A stretch of 64,000 bases of DNA from positions 124,001 through 188,000 of the forward strand of contig CAVREG010000019.1 in the NCBI GenBank assembly GCA_963720075.1, given 5' to 3'. The notes below the pieces were generated by a model. The model did no database searches. It saw only the letters and a list, made by a program, of their open reading frames with translations, and had not been told where the DNA came from. The translations under genes and the position numbers were made by a program. The DNA comes from PALSA-188 sp963720075 (GTDB lineage: Bacteria > Acidobacteriota > Terriglobia > Terriglobales > Acidobacteriaceae). Each line of letters starts with the position of its first letter. Position 1 is the first letter of the stretch. This document shows, in pieces, positions 7,759-16,752 of this stretch.

Positions 7759-8178
7759 TTACGCGAACACCCACCGGTCGCTGGCTACGAAGTTTGTTAA
7801 GCAGCAAGCCATAATACTCAACAAATTAGCCAAGACGACAGGCATTCCCAGTTCACCAACAAACATCCGCATCAAAAGAAGGTTCCCTGCCATCGAGATC
7901 AGGCCATTGCTAAAATGAAAACGCAACAATCGCGAGGCGACGGCTGCCGAAGTGAATCGGTTGCGGTCGCGCCAGGTGAAATTTTCGTGCCATACGAAGT
8001 TATGCAAAAGTGCGGCCTCGACCGATATTACCGTGGCGAGAAGATAGCTGAGTTCGGTGTCAGCCAGCCAGTGCAATGTGAGGAGCTGAACTATAATGCC
8101 CATCACGCCGACAAAGGCGAATTTAGCAGGGCGCTTCCACGCGAGGTGCTTATTAAGAAGCTTTGCGCTCTCGCTCAT
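7759..8178 (-). CDS. GtrA-family membrane protein
   Basis: The 139-residue protein has four membrane helices and GtrA motifs: FAFVGVMGIIVQLLTLHWL, LLHNFVWHENFTWRDR and the ending FVASDRWVFA. GtrA proteins are small polytopic proteins linked to transport of polyprenyl-linked sugars. Its ATG overlaps the stop of the upstream phosphotransferase gene (ATGA at 8175-8178), so the two are translationally coupled and probably work on the same lipid or glycolipid pathway. Confidence 0.85.
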   Translation of the reverse strand: MSESAKLLNKHLAWKRPAKFAFVGVMGIIVQLLTLHWLADTELSYLLATVISVEAALLHNFVWHENFTWRDRNRFTSAAVASRLLRFHFSNGLISMAGNLLLMRMFVGELGMPVVLANLLSIMACCLTNFVASDRWVFA

Positions 8179-8873
8179 ACGATTGCCTCTTCGCGATAGA
8201 GTTTTGCCGTGTGGGCTATCGCCGACACAATTAGCATCAGCATCATGCCCAGGATCGCGATAGAGCCTCCGATATCAAACAATCGAACGCGCCTGCCGAA
8301 CAGCTTCACCACAGGGTGATTGAGCAGCGCCAAATTTCCGATTGCGAGAAGAATTCTTATTTCGGTAGGGCCGAACCACCAGTAAGACAGCCGGAATTGA
8401 CCCAGGGTATATGTCGCAAGGTAAGCTTCAATCGAAAGCATGAGGAACGAGACCAGCAACCCGAATGCGATTGCCGGATGTACGTATCCCGAGAAGGCCA
8501 GTCCGCCCATTAGGAAAAATGCGGCGATGGTATCCGTAATGTGGTCCACATAGAATCCGTACCTTGGCCGCTCGCGCTTTCGAAAACGAGCGAGTGTACC
8601 GTCAAGACTGTCCCCGAGCCAGTTCAGGACAATGAATACGATTCCAAGCAGAAGTGCCGAACGATGCCAGCGCGCGAGACCATAACACAGTCCAGCCGCA
8701 CATTGCGCCAGAAAGCCCAACAGGGTTAAGTGATCGGAATTGACCCAGCGGGGCGTGACCTTGGCGAGCCTGAGCAGAATGGTTTTCTCTGGCCCGGAAA
8801 CAATGCTCTCTTGTAAGCGTTTTGCGGAAATAAATCTTTGTCGCTGAGATGGGGTGAGAATCTGAACGTTCAT
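8175..8873 (-). CDS. CDP-alcohol phosphatidyltransferase family protein
   Basis: The family signature is complete: GDSLDGTLARF followed by GFYVDHITD, that is D-x2-D-G-x2-A-R-x9-G-x3-D-x3-D. These Asp residues bind Mg2+ and the CDP-linked donor. About six membrane segments follow the pattern of this integral inner-membrane family. I chose ATG 8873 (MNVQILTP) because GGAGG sits 8 nt upstream; a TTG five codons earlier would overlap that site. The acceptor alcohol is unknown. The gene is coupled to gtrA-like 7759-8178. Confidence 0.85.
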   Translation of the reverse strand: MNVQILTPSQRQRFISAKRLQESIVSGPEKTILLRLAKVTPRWVNSDHLTLLGFLAQCAAGLCYGLARWHRSALLLGIVFIVLNWLGDSLDGTLARFRKRERPRYGFYVDHITDTIAAFFLMGGLAFSGYVHPAIAFGLLVSFLMLSIEAYLATYTLGQFRLSYWWFGPTEIRILLAIGNLALLNHPVVKLFGRRVRLFDIGGSIAILGMMLMLIVSAIAHTAKLYREEAIV

Positions 8874-9124
8874 TGACGATGCCTCCAAAAGGAAATGATC
8901 TTTGCTGGAGGCAATCTGCTACGGCGCGCCTAGTGAGTTCAATGGCTAGAATGTCAGAACGGAAACATGTCTGAGTCATCTCCTAAAGCGTTGAGAACGC
9001 GGTAAATATTAAAATTTCTCTCGTGGCTGCCTGGAAGTGGAGTGACGCAAACGAGATAGTTTCAAGAGGGCACAAAAGATTCCTGACGGAGCAGCCCGGC
9101 AGTCTGGCTGAGATTACAGACGGC

Positions 9125-9895
9125 TTATTTCTTATATGGCCATTGGGCTTGGGTAAATAATGCGCCGTCAATCCAGATGGTTTGGCCGCTGATGAACGAT
9201 GATGCTTTGCTGGCCAGGAATACTACCGTCGGAGCGGTGTCTGCGGCGGTGCCGACGCGTCCCAGTGGGGTCATTTTCGACCACGTGCCAGCGTAGTCAG
9301 GATTTTCTTCTTTGGTGCGCTCCGATTCTATCGAGCCGGGCGCGATGCAGTTTACGCGAATACCGTATGGTCCTAATTCCACGGCCGCTTCCTTAGTGAA
9401 CATTTCGATTCCGCCTTTGCTCGCGGTGTAGGCCACCAAATTCGGAAATGCGAGCTTGTTGCATCCCGAGCCGAGATTCACGATCGAACCTCCTCCGTGG
9501 TCTTTCATGTATCGCGCCGCCTGTTGGGTACACAGGAAAGTTCCCTTTAGGTTCGTGTCAACCACCAGGTCCCATTCTTCTTCTGTTACTTCCAGGAGCG
9601 GCTTCCATGTTTGAACGCCGGCGTTATTGACCAGCAGATCGAGGCGTCCGAAATGACTGGTTACCCGGTCGAACATGACAGCTACCTGCGCGCTCGACCG
9701 GATGTCCGCCTCAATTTGCAATACTTCGACGCCGAGTGCGCGAATTTCTGAGATGGTCGCGTCCACGAGCGATGCTGAATCTTTGTAGTAATTCACCGCG
9801 ACGCGGCAACCGTTGCGCGCAAGTTCGAGTGCGATTTCTTTTCCGATTCCCCGGCTTGCGCCGGTCACCAGAGCTGCGTGGTCCTGCAAAAGCAT
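9125..9895 (-). CDS. Short-chain dehydrogenase/reductase
   Basis: This 256-residue classical SDR shows TGASRGIGKEIA (cofactor binding), NNAGVQ, the catalytic YTASKGG (Tyr-x3-Lys) and RVNCIAPGSIESERT. An upstream extension of the frame is possible, but the ATG at 9895 is right: GAGGTG lies 4 nt before it and homology begins there (LLQDHAALVTGAS). It is probably an NAD(P)-dependent oxidoreductase of the FabG/glucose-dehydrogenase-like group; substrate not predictable. It diverges from acs, sharing the 249-nt region 9896-10144. Confidence 0.9.
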   Translation of the reverse strand: MLLQDHAALVTGASRGIGKEIALELARNGCRVAVNYYKDSASLVDATISEIRALGVEVLQIEADIRSSAQVAVMFDRVTSHFGRLDLLVNNAGVQTWKPLLEVTEEEWDLVVDTNLKGTFLCTQQAARYMKDHGGGSIVNLGSGCNKLAFPNLVAYTASKGGIEMFTKEAAVELGPYGIRVNCIAPGSIESERTKEENPDYAGTWSKMTPLGRVGTAADTAPTVVFLASKASSFISGQTIWIDGALFTQAQWPYKK

Positions 9896-10144
9896 GTTCA
9901 CCTCACGACTTTCGCTCGTGCACATATCTACAATTGATAAGGCTTTTCGCGCGAAGTATGTCAGTTCGAGCTTGTTCCCACAAGCGTGAATCGTACCTGA
10001 CGAATGAAATTGACATTCTAGTCGCCTGTGTGTGCCAGAAAATATCTGGAACGCTGATGTGGCTGGCACCGTCTGCCGTCGCATATCCAGGACAAAAAAA
10101 GATAGAATCATTTGCGGTAATTTACGCCCCGAGGACTGACAGGC

Positions 10145-12115
10145 ATGGCCAATACCCCCACTGCAACATCTACCGATATTGATTCGATTCTCCAGGAGCA
10201 GCGCAAGTTTGAATGTCCGGAGGAATTTCGGAAGAACGCTCACATATCAAGCCTTGAAGAATATGAGCGAATTTACCGTGAATCTGTGGAGCAGCCGGAA
10301 AGGTTCTGGGCAGGCATTGCCAACGAATTGCATTGGTTCAGGAAGTGGGATCGAGTGCTGGAATGGAATTGTCCATGGGCAAAATGGTTTGTCGGCGGGC
10401 AGATAAATCTTTCCTACAACTGTCTCGATCGCCATGTTCAGACGTGGCGCAGGAATAAAGCTGCAATTATCTGGGAAAGCGAGCCCGGCGAAGTCCGGAC
10501 ACTGACCTATCAACAGCTTCATCGAGAGGTGCAGAAGTTCGCGAATGTTCTCAAGTCGCTGCGGGTGCAAAAAGGCGACCGCGTCGCGATTTATATGGGC
10601 ATGACTCCCGAGTTGCCAATTGCAATGCTGGCATGCGCGCGAATTGGTGCCCCACACACGGTAGTGTTCGGTGGATTCTCGTCTCACGCTTTGGTGGATC
10701 GAATCACGGACTCGCAAGCCGTGGCCGTGATTACGCAGGATGGTTCGTTTCGCCGCGGATCTGAAGTCAAATTATTTCCCGCCGTGGAAGAAGCGCTGAA
10801 GTCCTGTCCTTCGGTGAAGAATGTCGTTGTGTATCAGCGCACCGGAACCGCGATCAATATGCAGTCGGGACGCGATCATTGGTGGCATGACTTGATGGAC
10901 AAGGCTTCGGAGGAGTGTCCCGCCGAGCCGCTCGACGCCGAGCATCCTCTCTATATTCTTTATACCTCGGGAACAACGGGCAAACCGAAAGGGGTTGTGC
11001 ATACTACTGGCGGTTATTCGGTTGGAACCTACATCACCACCAAATGGGTTTTCGATTTAAAAGAAGAAGACACCTACTGGTGCACTGCCGACATCGGATG
11101 GGTAACGGGTCACAGCTATATCGTTTATGGTCCGCTGCAAAATGGCGCAACCACTCTGATGTATGAAGGCGCGCCGAACTTTCCCGAGCAAGACCGTTTT
11201 TGGAGCATCATTGACCGCCACAAAGTCAGCGTCTTCTATACCGCGCCCACGGCCATTCGAACATTTGTGAAATGGGGAGACGAATTTCCAAAGCGTCACA
11301 AGCTCGACAGCCTGCGACTGTTGGGCACAGTCGGCGAACCAATTAATCCCGAAGCGTGGATGTGGTATCGCGATGTAATCGGCCACAACCGTTGTCCCAT
11401 CACTGACACCTGGTGGCAGACGGAAACGGGGCACATCATGATCGCGCCGATTCCGGGTGCGATTGCAACCAAGCCTGGTTCTGCGACCCGGCCATTTCCC
11501 GGAGTCGTAGCGGAAATTGTGAACATGCAGGGAAAGCCTGTGCCTGACGGGTCGGGCGGATTTTTAGTAATCAAGCAGCCTTGGCCCGGGATGCTGCGAA
11601 CAATCTATGGAGATCCTGATCGCTACGTGCAGCAATACTGGTCGCAGATTCCAGGAATGTATTTCACCGGGGATGGCGCGCGCAAAGATAAAGACGGATA
11701 TTTCTGGGTCATGGGACGCGTGGACGACGTTATCAACGTTTCAGGTCACCGGCTGAGCACGATGGAAGTAGAGTCGGCGCTGGTCGCGCATGAAGCGGTT
11801 GCGGAAGCGGCGGTTGTCGGACGTCCCGATGAATTGAAGGGACAGGCGATTTCGGCATTCGTTTCGCTGGAGCACGGCCAAAAGCCATCGCCAGAGTTGA
11901 AAGAAGAACTGCGCCGCTGGGTGACAAAAGAGATTGGGGCATTGGCGCGTCCTGATGATATTCGGTTCACAGATTCGTTGCCAAAGACGCGAAGCGGAAA
12001 AATAATGCGGCGATTGTTGAGAGAGCTGGCGACCAATGGCGAAGTGAAAGGTGATGTGACTACGCTCGAAGACCTGAGTGTTATTGCCAGACTAAAAGAA
12101 GCGGAAGAGAGTTAG
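10145..12115 (+). CDS. acs: Acetyl-CoA synthetase
   Basis: The 656-residue AMP-forming acetate:CoA ligase has all ANL-superfamily motifs: YILYTSGTTGKPKGVVHTTG (P-loop), the acetate-pocket region YWCTADIGWVTGHSYIVYGP, DTWWQTETGHIMIAP, YFTGDGARKDKDGYFWVMGR with the hinge Asp, VSGHRLSTMEVESALV, and the acetylatable Lys motif PKTRSGKIMRR. Length and N-terminus (EEYERIYRESVEQPERFWA) match bacterial Acs. The protein activates acetate in the cytoplasm for the TCA/glyoxylate routes. Confidence 0.95.
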   Translation: MANTPTATSTDIDSILQEQRKFECPEEFRKNAHISSLEEYERIYRESVEQPERFWAGIANELHWFRKWDRVLEWNCPWAKWFVGGQINLSYNCLDRHVQTWRRNKAAIIWESEPGEVRTLTYQQLHREVQKFANVLKSLRVQKGDRVAIYMGMTPELPIAMLACARIGAPHTVVFGGFSSHALVDRITDSQAVAVITQDGSFRRGSEVKLFPAVEEALKSCPSVKNVVVYQRTGTAINMQSGRDHWWHDLMDKASEECPAEPLDAEHPLYILYTSGTTGKPKGVVHTTGGYSVGTYITTKWVFDLKEEDTYWCTADIGWVTGHSYIVYGPLQNGATTLMYEGAPNFPEQDRFWSIIDRHKVSVFYTAPTAIRTFVKWGDEFPKRHKLDSLRLLGTVGEPINPEAWMWYRDVIGHNRCPITDTWWQTETGHIMIAPIPGAIATKPGSATRPFPGVVAEIVNMQGKPVPDGSGGFLVIKQPWPGMLRTIYGDPDRYVQQYWSQIPGMYFTGDGARKDKDGYFWVMGRVDDVINVSGHRLSTMEVESALVAHEAVAEAAVVGRPDELKGQAISAFVSLEHGQKPSPELKEELRRWVTKEIGALARPDDIRFTDSLPKTRSGKIMRRLLRELATNGEVKGDVTTLEDLSVIARLKEAEES

Positions 12116-12144
12116 AATCGCAGATCTGCTGGTTCTTATTTGCT

Positions 12145-12171
12145 CCGCCTCGCTGCCCGACCGGAAGGCGG
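12145..12171. terminator. Possible hairpin between convergent acs and PilZ genes
   Basis: CCGCCT (12145-12150) pairs with AGGCGG (12166-12171) around a 15-nt loop. No T-run follows; a weak terminator at best. Confidence 0.25.
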
Positions 12172-12179
12172 TTACTCGA

Positions 12180-12854
12180 CTAATTGGTCAAGTACCGCTG
12201 TTCCAGCCAGATTTGCAGTTCGCGTTTTGTTGGAGCCGGTTGGGAAACGAAACGGATTCCGGCGTCGCCCTGATGGTTTTGCCATGCCACTTCGGCTTGC
12301 ATCTTCACGCGTCGCTTCGTGCCAGGCAGAGCGAAACTGACTTGCAGAGGGCCGTCGGCCGGCAATGGCTTCGCTAGGCGGACCCTAAGGCCTCCCTGGC
12401 TAACATTCATCAATTGAGCGTCCATTTGTTTCTTTTCGCCGCAGCTGAATAGCACTGGCGCGTCTAGCGGGTGGCGATGATATCGCAACCTTCCATCCAC
12501 TATCATGCTTCTCGCGGCGGACAGAGTGCGGACCGCTTGTTCAACTGAAATGGGTTTCTGGAAGAAGAAAGTGCCAAGGCATTCGCTGGCCTTTTCTTTG
12601 CTGCGGCAACCACTCAAGATTACCAATGGGACTGTCTGTAAAAGCATACCGTCTTCCAATCCGCGCAAAAAGGTTGCCGATCCATCCAAATCGCAATCCA
12701 CGATCAGAGCATCAATTTTCGATTTGGCTAACTTTTCCTTTGCGCGTGAGGGTTGGACCTCTACTTCGACTCCAATATGCAACGCGCTGAGGATACATTC
12801 GAGAACACTGATTTCAGGCCAGTCGCGCGAAACCACCATAGAGGAAAGTGTCAT
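12180..12854 (-). CDS. Receiver-like plus PilZ domain protein
   Basis: The first ~115 residues resemble a receiver fold (KIDALIVDCDLDG for the phospho-Asp strand, VPLVILSG, FFQKPIS for the conserved Lys loop). The C-terminal ~105 residues are a PilZ domain: RLRYHRHPLDAPV supplies the Arg-rich element and NVSQGGLRVRL the N/DxSxxG motif that binds cyclic di-GMP. The protein is likely a cytoplasmic c-di-GMP effector. It is downstream of the epimerase gene on the same strand, but a terminator at 12921-12948 separates them. Confidence 0.8.
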   Translation of the reverse strand: MTLSSMVVSRDWPEISVLECILSALHIGVEVEVQPSRAKEKLAKSKIDALIVDCDLDGSATFLRGLEDGMLLQTVPLVILSGCRSKEKASECLGTFFFQKPISVEQAVRTLSAARSMIVDGRLRYHRHPLDAPVLFSCGEKKQMDAQLMNVSQGGLRVRLAKPLPADGPLQVSFALPGTKRRVKMQAEVAWQNHQGDAGIRFVSQPAPTKRELQIWLEQRYLTN

Positions 12855-12920
12855 TCCTTGACTCTAGCCCGGTGGGTAATGCCGACCTAGATCACCAAGG
12901 TAACGGCGTCTGTGAGGGGC

Positions 12921-12948
12921 AAAAAACCGGCGGACTTCGCCCGCCCGG
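12921..12948 (-). terminator. Rho-independent terminator of the epimerase gene
   Basis: On the minus strand CCGGGCGG and CCGCCGG pair (one bulged G) around GCGAAGT, followed by TTTTTT (A-run 12921-12926 on the plus strand). It lies 20 nt past the epimerase stop. Confidence 0.6.
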
Positions 12949-12968
12949 GAGGAGAGCACTCTACGCGA

Positions 12969-13934
12969 TTAGGCTTCGGCCGCCTTCTCTTTTCCTCGAT
13001 ACCATTCGATGGTTCGCCGCGATCCTTCTTCGAAATCTACCATGGGCCGGTATCCGAGACATTCTTTCGCTCGCGACAAGTCAGCCAGAGAGTGCTTTAC
13101 ATCGCCAGCCCGTTCGGGACCATACTTCAGCTCCCCCGAATAGTTGATAAGCTTTTTCAGAATTTTAAAAGTTTCGTTTAAGTCAATTCTGCGTCCGGTT
13201 GCGATGTTGAAAAAGCCGCCCGCGACCTTTGCGGCGGGAGCTTTGCAAGCCAGCAGGTTGGCTTGTATGACGTTTTCGATGTAGGTGAAATCGCGACTCT
13301 GCGTGCCGTCTCCAAAAATTGTGGGTTGTTCTCCGGCCAGCATTTGAGTAATGAACTTCGCCAGCACTCCCGAATAGGGTGACGAAGGATCCTGGCGCGG
13401 CCCAAAAATATTGAAATAGCGGAGAGAAACTGTCTCCAACCCATAACACCGGTAAAAAGACGTCATATAATATTCGCTGGCTAATTTTGCGACGGCGTAA
13501 GGAGAAATTGGACTAGGAATCATTCCCTCATACTTCGGCAACGTGGGCGTATCCCCGTAAGCGGAAGATGACGCCGCATAGACCACCCTCTTTACCTTCT
13601 GATCGCGGGCAGCGACGAGCACATTGACGGTTGCATCCACGTTAGCGCGGTTGCTTTCCAGCGGATTCGCGACCGATCGGGGAACCGACGGAATAGCGGC
13701 CTGATGCAGAACATAATCCACTCCGCGACAGGCATTTTGAACTGCGCCCAAGTCGAGGGCGTCGGCCTCGCGAAAATCTATGCGATCCAGAATCTCGGCG
13801 ATATTGGCGCGTTTGCCCGTGGAAAAGTTATCAATTCCACGAACTTGATTGCCTTGAGCGAGCGCGGCCCGCGCCAAAGAGGATCCGATAAATCCTGAAA
13901 TGCCAGTGATAAGGTAGGTGGCCATGCGATTCAT
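12969..13934 (-). CDS. NAD-dependent sugar-nucleotide epimerase (UDP-hexose 4-epimerase-like)
   Basis: This 321-residue extended SDR begins with ITGISGFIGSSLARAAL (NAD binding) and has VDYVLHQAAIPSVPRSV, the catalytic SSSAYGD and YAVAKLASEYY (Tyr-x3-Lys), and LRYFNIFGPRQDPSSPYSGV with the FGPRQ signature of the WbpP/WbgU/GalE group. It probably interconverts UDP-activated (N-acetyl)hexoses or uronic acids for surface polysaccharide. Exact substrate unassigned. The start could be ATG 13934 or ATG 13925 (MATYLITG). Confidence 0.88.
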   Translation of the reverse strand: MNRMATYLITGISGFIGSSLARAALAQGNQVRGIDNFSTGKRANIAEILDRIDFREADALDLGAVQNACRGVDYVLHQAAIPSVPRSVANPLESNRANVDATVNVLVAARDQKVKRVVYAASSSAYGDTPTLPKYEGMIPSPISPYAVAKLASEYYMTSFYRCYGLETVSLRYFNIFGPRQDPSSPYSGVLAKFITQMLAGEQPTIFGDGTQSRDFTYIENVIQANLLACKAPAAKVAGGFFNIATGRRIDLNETFKILKKLINYSGELKYGPERAGDVKHSLADLSRAKECLGYRPMVDFEEGSRRTIEWYRGKEKAAEA

Positions 13935-14066
13935 GATAGCGGATGGTTTGCCGCAGCGTCAGGTTACGATTTTGCGCAACCTATCGGGAAACGCGAGTTC
14001 AGTGCACGCGGGATTCCTCGCCCCGTTGGAGAAAACGCTGGGTCTTCGGAATGACTTTCCTCAACT

Positions 14067-14678
14067 TCATTGGCTTGGGCGGGCATCGCCGTCGCCAATC
14101 GCGGCTCTTATGTGCTGCCAGAGTTGGTCTTTGCCTGCTCCCGTCTTCGCGGAAAAGGGAATGGTCGTTGAACCGGGCAGCGTCTCCGCCGAAAGGCGCA
14201 GCGCATTGGTGAGCTGGTTTCCCGACAGCCGGTCGCTCTTGGTCGCAACGATCACGAATGGGCGCCCACTCGCGTCCAGAAAGTCTAACAACTTCTTGTC
14301 ACTGTCTTGCGGCGGAACGCTGATATCAATCAACGCCAGGCAAAGCGCCAAGCAAGGACGTTCGTTCAAATAGGGCTCAATAAAACCGGGCCACTGGCTG
14401 GAAATCTCGCGCGAAATCTTGGCATAGCCGTATCCCGGCAGGTCGGCGAAGACCACTTCTGCATGCGGCCTTCCCGCCCACCGTACTTCGAAGAAATTTA
14501 TGCTGCGGGTGCGTCCTGGTGTTGAGCTGGTCTTGGCCATCTTGCTGCCCAACAGAGAATTGATGACGCTCGATTTGCCCACGTTCGACCGGCCCAGAAA
14601 TGCAATTTCAGGCAGGCCAGGAGCAGGGAAGTGCGCGGCGTCGGTAGCCGACAACATGAATCGTGACAAGACGCGCAT
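14067..14678 (-). CDS. engB: Ribosome-biogenesis GTPase YsxC/EngB
   Basis: The 203-residue TRAFAC GTPase shows G1 GRSNVGKSSVIN, G2/G3 region TSSTPGRTRSINFF and DLPGYGYAK, and G4 TKSDRLSGNQ, with G5-like PFSAKTGAGKDQ. N-terminal AHFPAPGLPEIAFLGRSN is typical of YihA/YsxC. It assists late 50S assembly in the cytoplasm. Confidence 0.93.
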   Translation of the reverse strand: MRVLSRFMLSATDAAHFPAPGLPEIAFLGRSNVGKSSVINSLLGSKMAKTSSTPGRTRSINFFEVRWAGRPHAEVVFADLPGYGYAKISREISSQWPGFIEPYLNERPCLALCLALIDISVPPQDSDKKLLDFLDASGRPFVIVATKSDRLSGNQLTNALRLSAETLPGSTTIPFSAKTGAGKDQLWQHIRAAIGDGDARPSQ

Positions 14679-14756
14679 AAATTAGTTTGCAGGTTTGAGG
14701 CAGAAGTTGCAAGGGGTTGTGCTGGTGGGTAGTGGGCTACCGTGGTTTTCTCGTCC

Positions 14757-14903
14757 ATGAAAGAGAATAAATGCGCCAACGAACGACAAGAGCAACCGCA
14801 ATCTATGACGCCAGCGGACATTGCTCGACTCATCCGGAGTGTACGCGGTTTTAACGAAATTGCTGATGAAATAATTCTTTTACGAGCGAAACAACTGGGT
14901 TAA
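14757..14903 (+). CDS. Possible small protein, 48 aa, unrecognised
   Basis: ATG 14757 to TAA 14901-14903 encodes a charged helical peptide containing MTPADIARLIRSVRG and NEIADEIILLRAKQLG. A GTG at 14742 in the same frame is an alternative start. The stop is 13 nt before the sugar permease ATG, so the two could be co-transcribed. No clear ribosome-binding site and no recognised family. Confidence 0.35.
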   Translation: MKENKCANERQEQPQSMTPADIARLIRSVRGFNEIADEIILLRAKQLG

Positions 14904-14916
14904 TGTCAGGAGCGCG

Positions 14917-16230
14917 ATGCAAGTCTCAAACCCTCAGGTAATCAACACGAGTCCCGCACGGTCCCGTCATAGTTTGTTCCCTGCGGGGCATCTCGTCCCT
15001 TTTGTTCTGGTCACATTTCTTTTCTTTCTTTGGGGTATTCCCAACAATCTGAATGACGTTCTAATCCGTCAGTTCATGAAATCCTTCGCCATTAACCGCC
15101 TTCAGGCAGGATTGGTGCAGTCGGCGTTTTATATCGGCTACTTTCTTGTTGCCATGCCCGCGGCCCTGATCATGAGAAAAGTGGGCTATAAGTCTGGCTT
15201 CGTAACCGGATTATTTTTGTTTGCCACTGGCTGTTTTCTGATGTGGCCGGCAGCTCTGGCAGGGCGCTACGGATTCTTTCTATTCGCGCTATTCGTGATT
15301 GCGAGCGGACTTTCTTTTCTGGAAACGGCCTCCAGTCCCTTCATCGCGCAATTGGGCGACCCAGACACATCCGAGCGACGGCTGAATTTTTCCCAGGCAT
15401 TCAATTCCTTCGGGGCCATCGGTGGCGCCCTGATTGGCACCATTTTTATTTTCTCTGGAATTGAACTTACTCCGCAGGAGATTGCCGTCCGCAAAGCGCA
15501 AGGAGTTTACGAGGCGTATGTGCGCACCGAAACTCTGCGGGTGATCAAACCGTACCTGGTCATCGGGGTAGTGTGCGTGTTGTGGGCGCTCATAATTCTG
15601 CGCACCAGGTTTCCCGTAATCCAAAGTGAACACGAGCACAGTTCGGAAAATCACGGGCATCTCCGGGAACTGTTCCACTACCGGCATTTTGTGCTGGCTG
15701 TAATCGCTCAATTTTTTTATGTCGGCGCACAAGTGGGAACGTGGAGCTATTTCATTCAATACGTACAGGAGTACACCCACCGGCCGGAAAAAATAGCCGG
15801 CTATTTTCTTACCGGGACTTTGGCTGCGTTTGGAGTGGGCAGGTTCCTTTCCGCTTACCTCATGCGCACCATTCCACCTAGCAAATTGATGGGAACTTAC
15901 AGTCTGGCGAATGTGATGCTCGTTTCGCTTGGAATCCTGTTTCCGGGCTGGTTTGGCCTGTGGTGCGTGTTTCTCACCAGCTTCTTCATGTCATTAATGT
16001 TCCCAACCATCTTTGCCCTGGGACTCAAAGGCCTGGGGCCAAACACAAAATTAGGGGGATCGCTGCTGGTGATGGCCATCGTGGGAGGAGCGGTCCTCAC
16101 CCCGCTGATGGGCCTCATCTCAGAGGAATCTCACGGAATCGCGCTGGCCTACGTCGTTCCGCTTGTGGCGTATGTGTATATCGCTTTTTATTCTTTCTTT
16201 GGTTCCAGGCAGTGCAAGGCGTTGGCCTAA
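14917..16230 (+). CDS. Sugar permease of the FucP family (MFS)
   Basis: The 437-residue, 12-helix major-facilitator protein has FucP/NagP-type signatures: FFLWGIPNNLNDVLIRQFMK in helix 1, SAFYIGYFLVAMPAALIMRK, and SGLSFLETASSPFIAQLGDP with RRLNFSQAFNSFGAIGGAL. The family includes proton-coupled L-fucose, glucose/galactose and N-acetylglucosamine permeases. AGGAG sits 5 nt before the ATG. Because nagA and a NagB-II-like gene occur 15-18 kb away, GlcNAc (NagP) is a reasonable guess, but the gene is not clustered with them. Confidence 0.85.
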   Translation: MQVSNPQVINTSPARSRHSLFPAGHLVPFVLVTFLFFLWGIPNNLNDVLIRQFMKSFAINRLQAGLVQSAFYIGYFLVAMPAALIMRKVGYKSGFVTGLFLFATGCFLMWPAALAGRYGFFLFALFVIASGLSFLETASSPFIAQLGDPDTSERRLNFSQAFNSFGAIGGALIGTIFIFSGIELTPQEIAVRKAQGVYEAYVRTETLRVIKPYLVIGVVCVLWALIILRTRFPVIQSEHEHSSENHGHLRELFHYRHFVLAVIAQFFYVGAQVGTWSYFIQYVQEYTHRPEKIAGYFLTGTLAAFGVGRFLSAYLMRTIPPSKLMGTYSLANVMLVSLGILFPGWFGLWCVFLTSFFMSLMFPTIFALGLKGLGPNTKLGGSLLVMAIVGGAVLTPLMGLISEESHGIALAYVVPLVAYVYIAFYSFFGSRQCKALA

Positions 16231-16350
16231 GGTGGATTTACGCCGCATCTTGTGGAAGGAAATCGTAATTCCCGGTCCCACAGTCCGTACCCGTAATATA
16301 AATGCCTGCTATGCATGCTTGTTTATGCTAATATGCTGTTGGAGGCGTTG

Positions 16351-16752
16351 ATGACAATTGCGGACACCATCAGAATGCATGCCCGGGAGAAATATGTGAT
16401 CCCTGCAAAGAAGCGAAAAGAAAAAGAGATTTCTATTCGAGCAGGAGATGTCGTCCGGGATTTAGGCTTGGTGGGCCGGACCCCAGCAGTTTGCAGCGCT
16501 CTGACGGGAAAAAAGTTCTGGGAGAGTAACAACCTTCGACTGCTTAAAGTTAATGGTCCAAAGTCAGGTCAAAGCACCACCGTTGTATGCACGTACGAGC
16601 TTGTCGAAACAACTTCATCCCCTCCAGGTCGGGACGACCCCTGGCAGCAACTCCGGGGCGCGGTGAAGAATATTTTTTCTGAACGAGGAGGTGGCGAAAC
16701 GTACCTCCGCAACGAACGCGACAACTTTTATCCTTCTCGAGATCATAAGTGA
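16351..16752 (+). CDS. Putative antitoxin partner of VapC (unusual type)
   Basis: The 133-residue product starts MTIADTIRMHAREKY; ATG 16351 is preferred because GGAGG lies 6 nt upstream, while the longer frame from 16315 has no site. It contains EISIRAGDVVRDLGL and TPAVCSALTGKKFWESNNLR, a compact basic domain that could be winged-helix-like, and a poorly conserved tail. It is not a recognisable AbrB, RHH or Phd/YefM antitoxin. Its stop overlaps the VapC start (GTGA at 16749-16752), the usual sign of a TA pair. The upstream sequence has repeated ATGC words (16301-16340) that could be an operator. Confidence 0.55.
   Translation: MTIADTIRMHAREKYVIPAKKRKEKEISIRAGDVVRDLGLVGRTPAVCSALTGKKFWESNNLRLLKVNGPKSGQSTTVVCTYELVETTSSPPGRDDPWQQLRGAVKNIFSERGGGETYLRNERDNFYPSRDHK

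Noticed and set aside
10010..10044. acs promoter from TTGACA at 10010
   Set aside because: No -10 box lies at 16-18 nt; the nearest AT-rich word is too far.
9896..10243. N-terminal extension of the SDR to residue 372
   Set aside because: The extension is not SDR-like, runs into acs, and the internal ATG at 9895 has a good ribosome-binding site.
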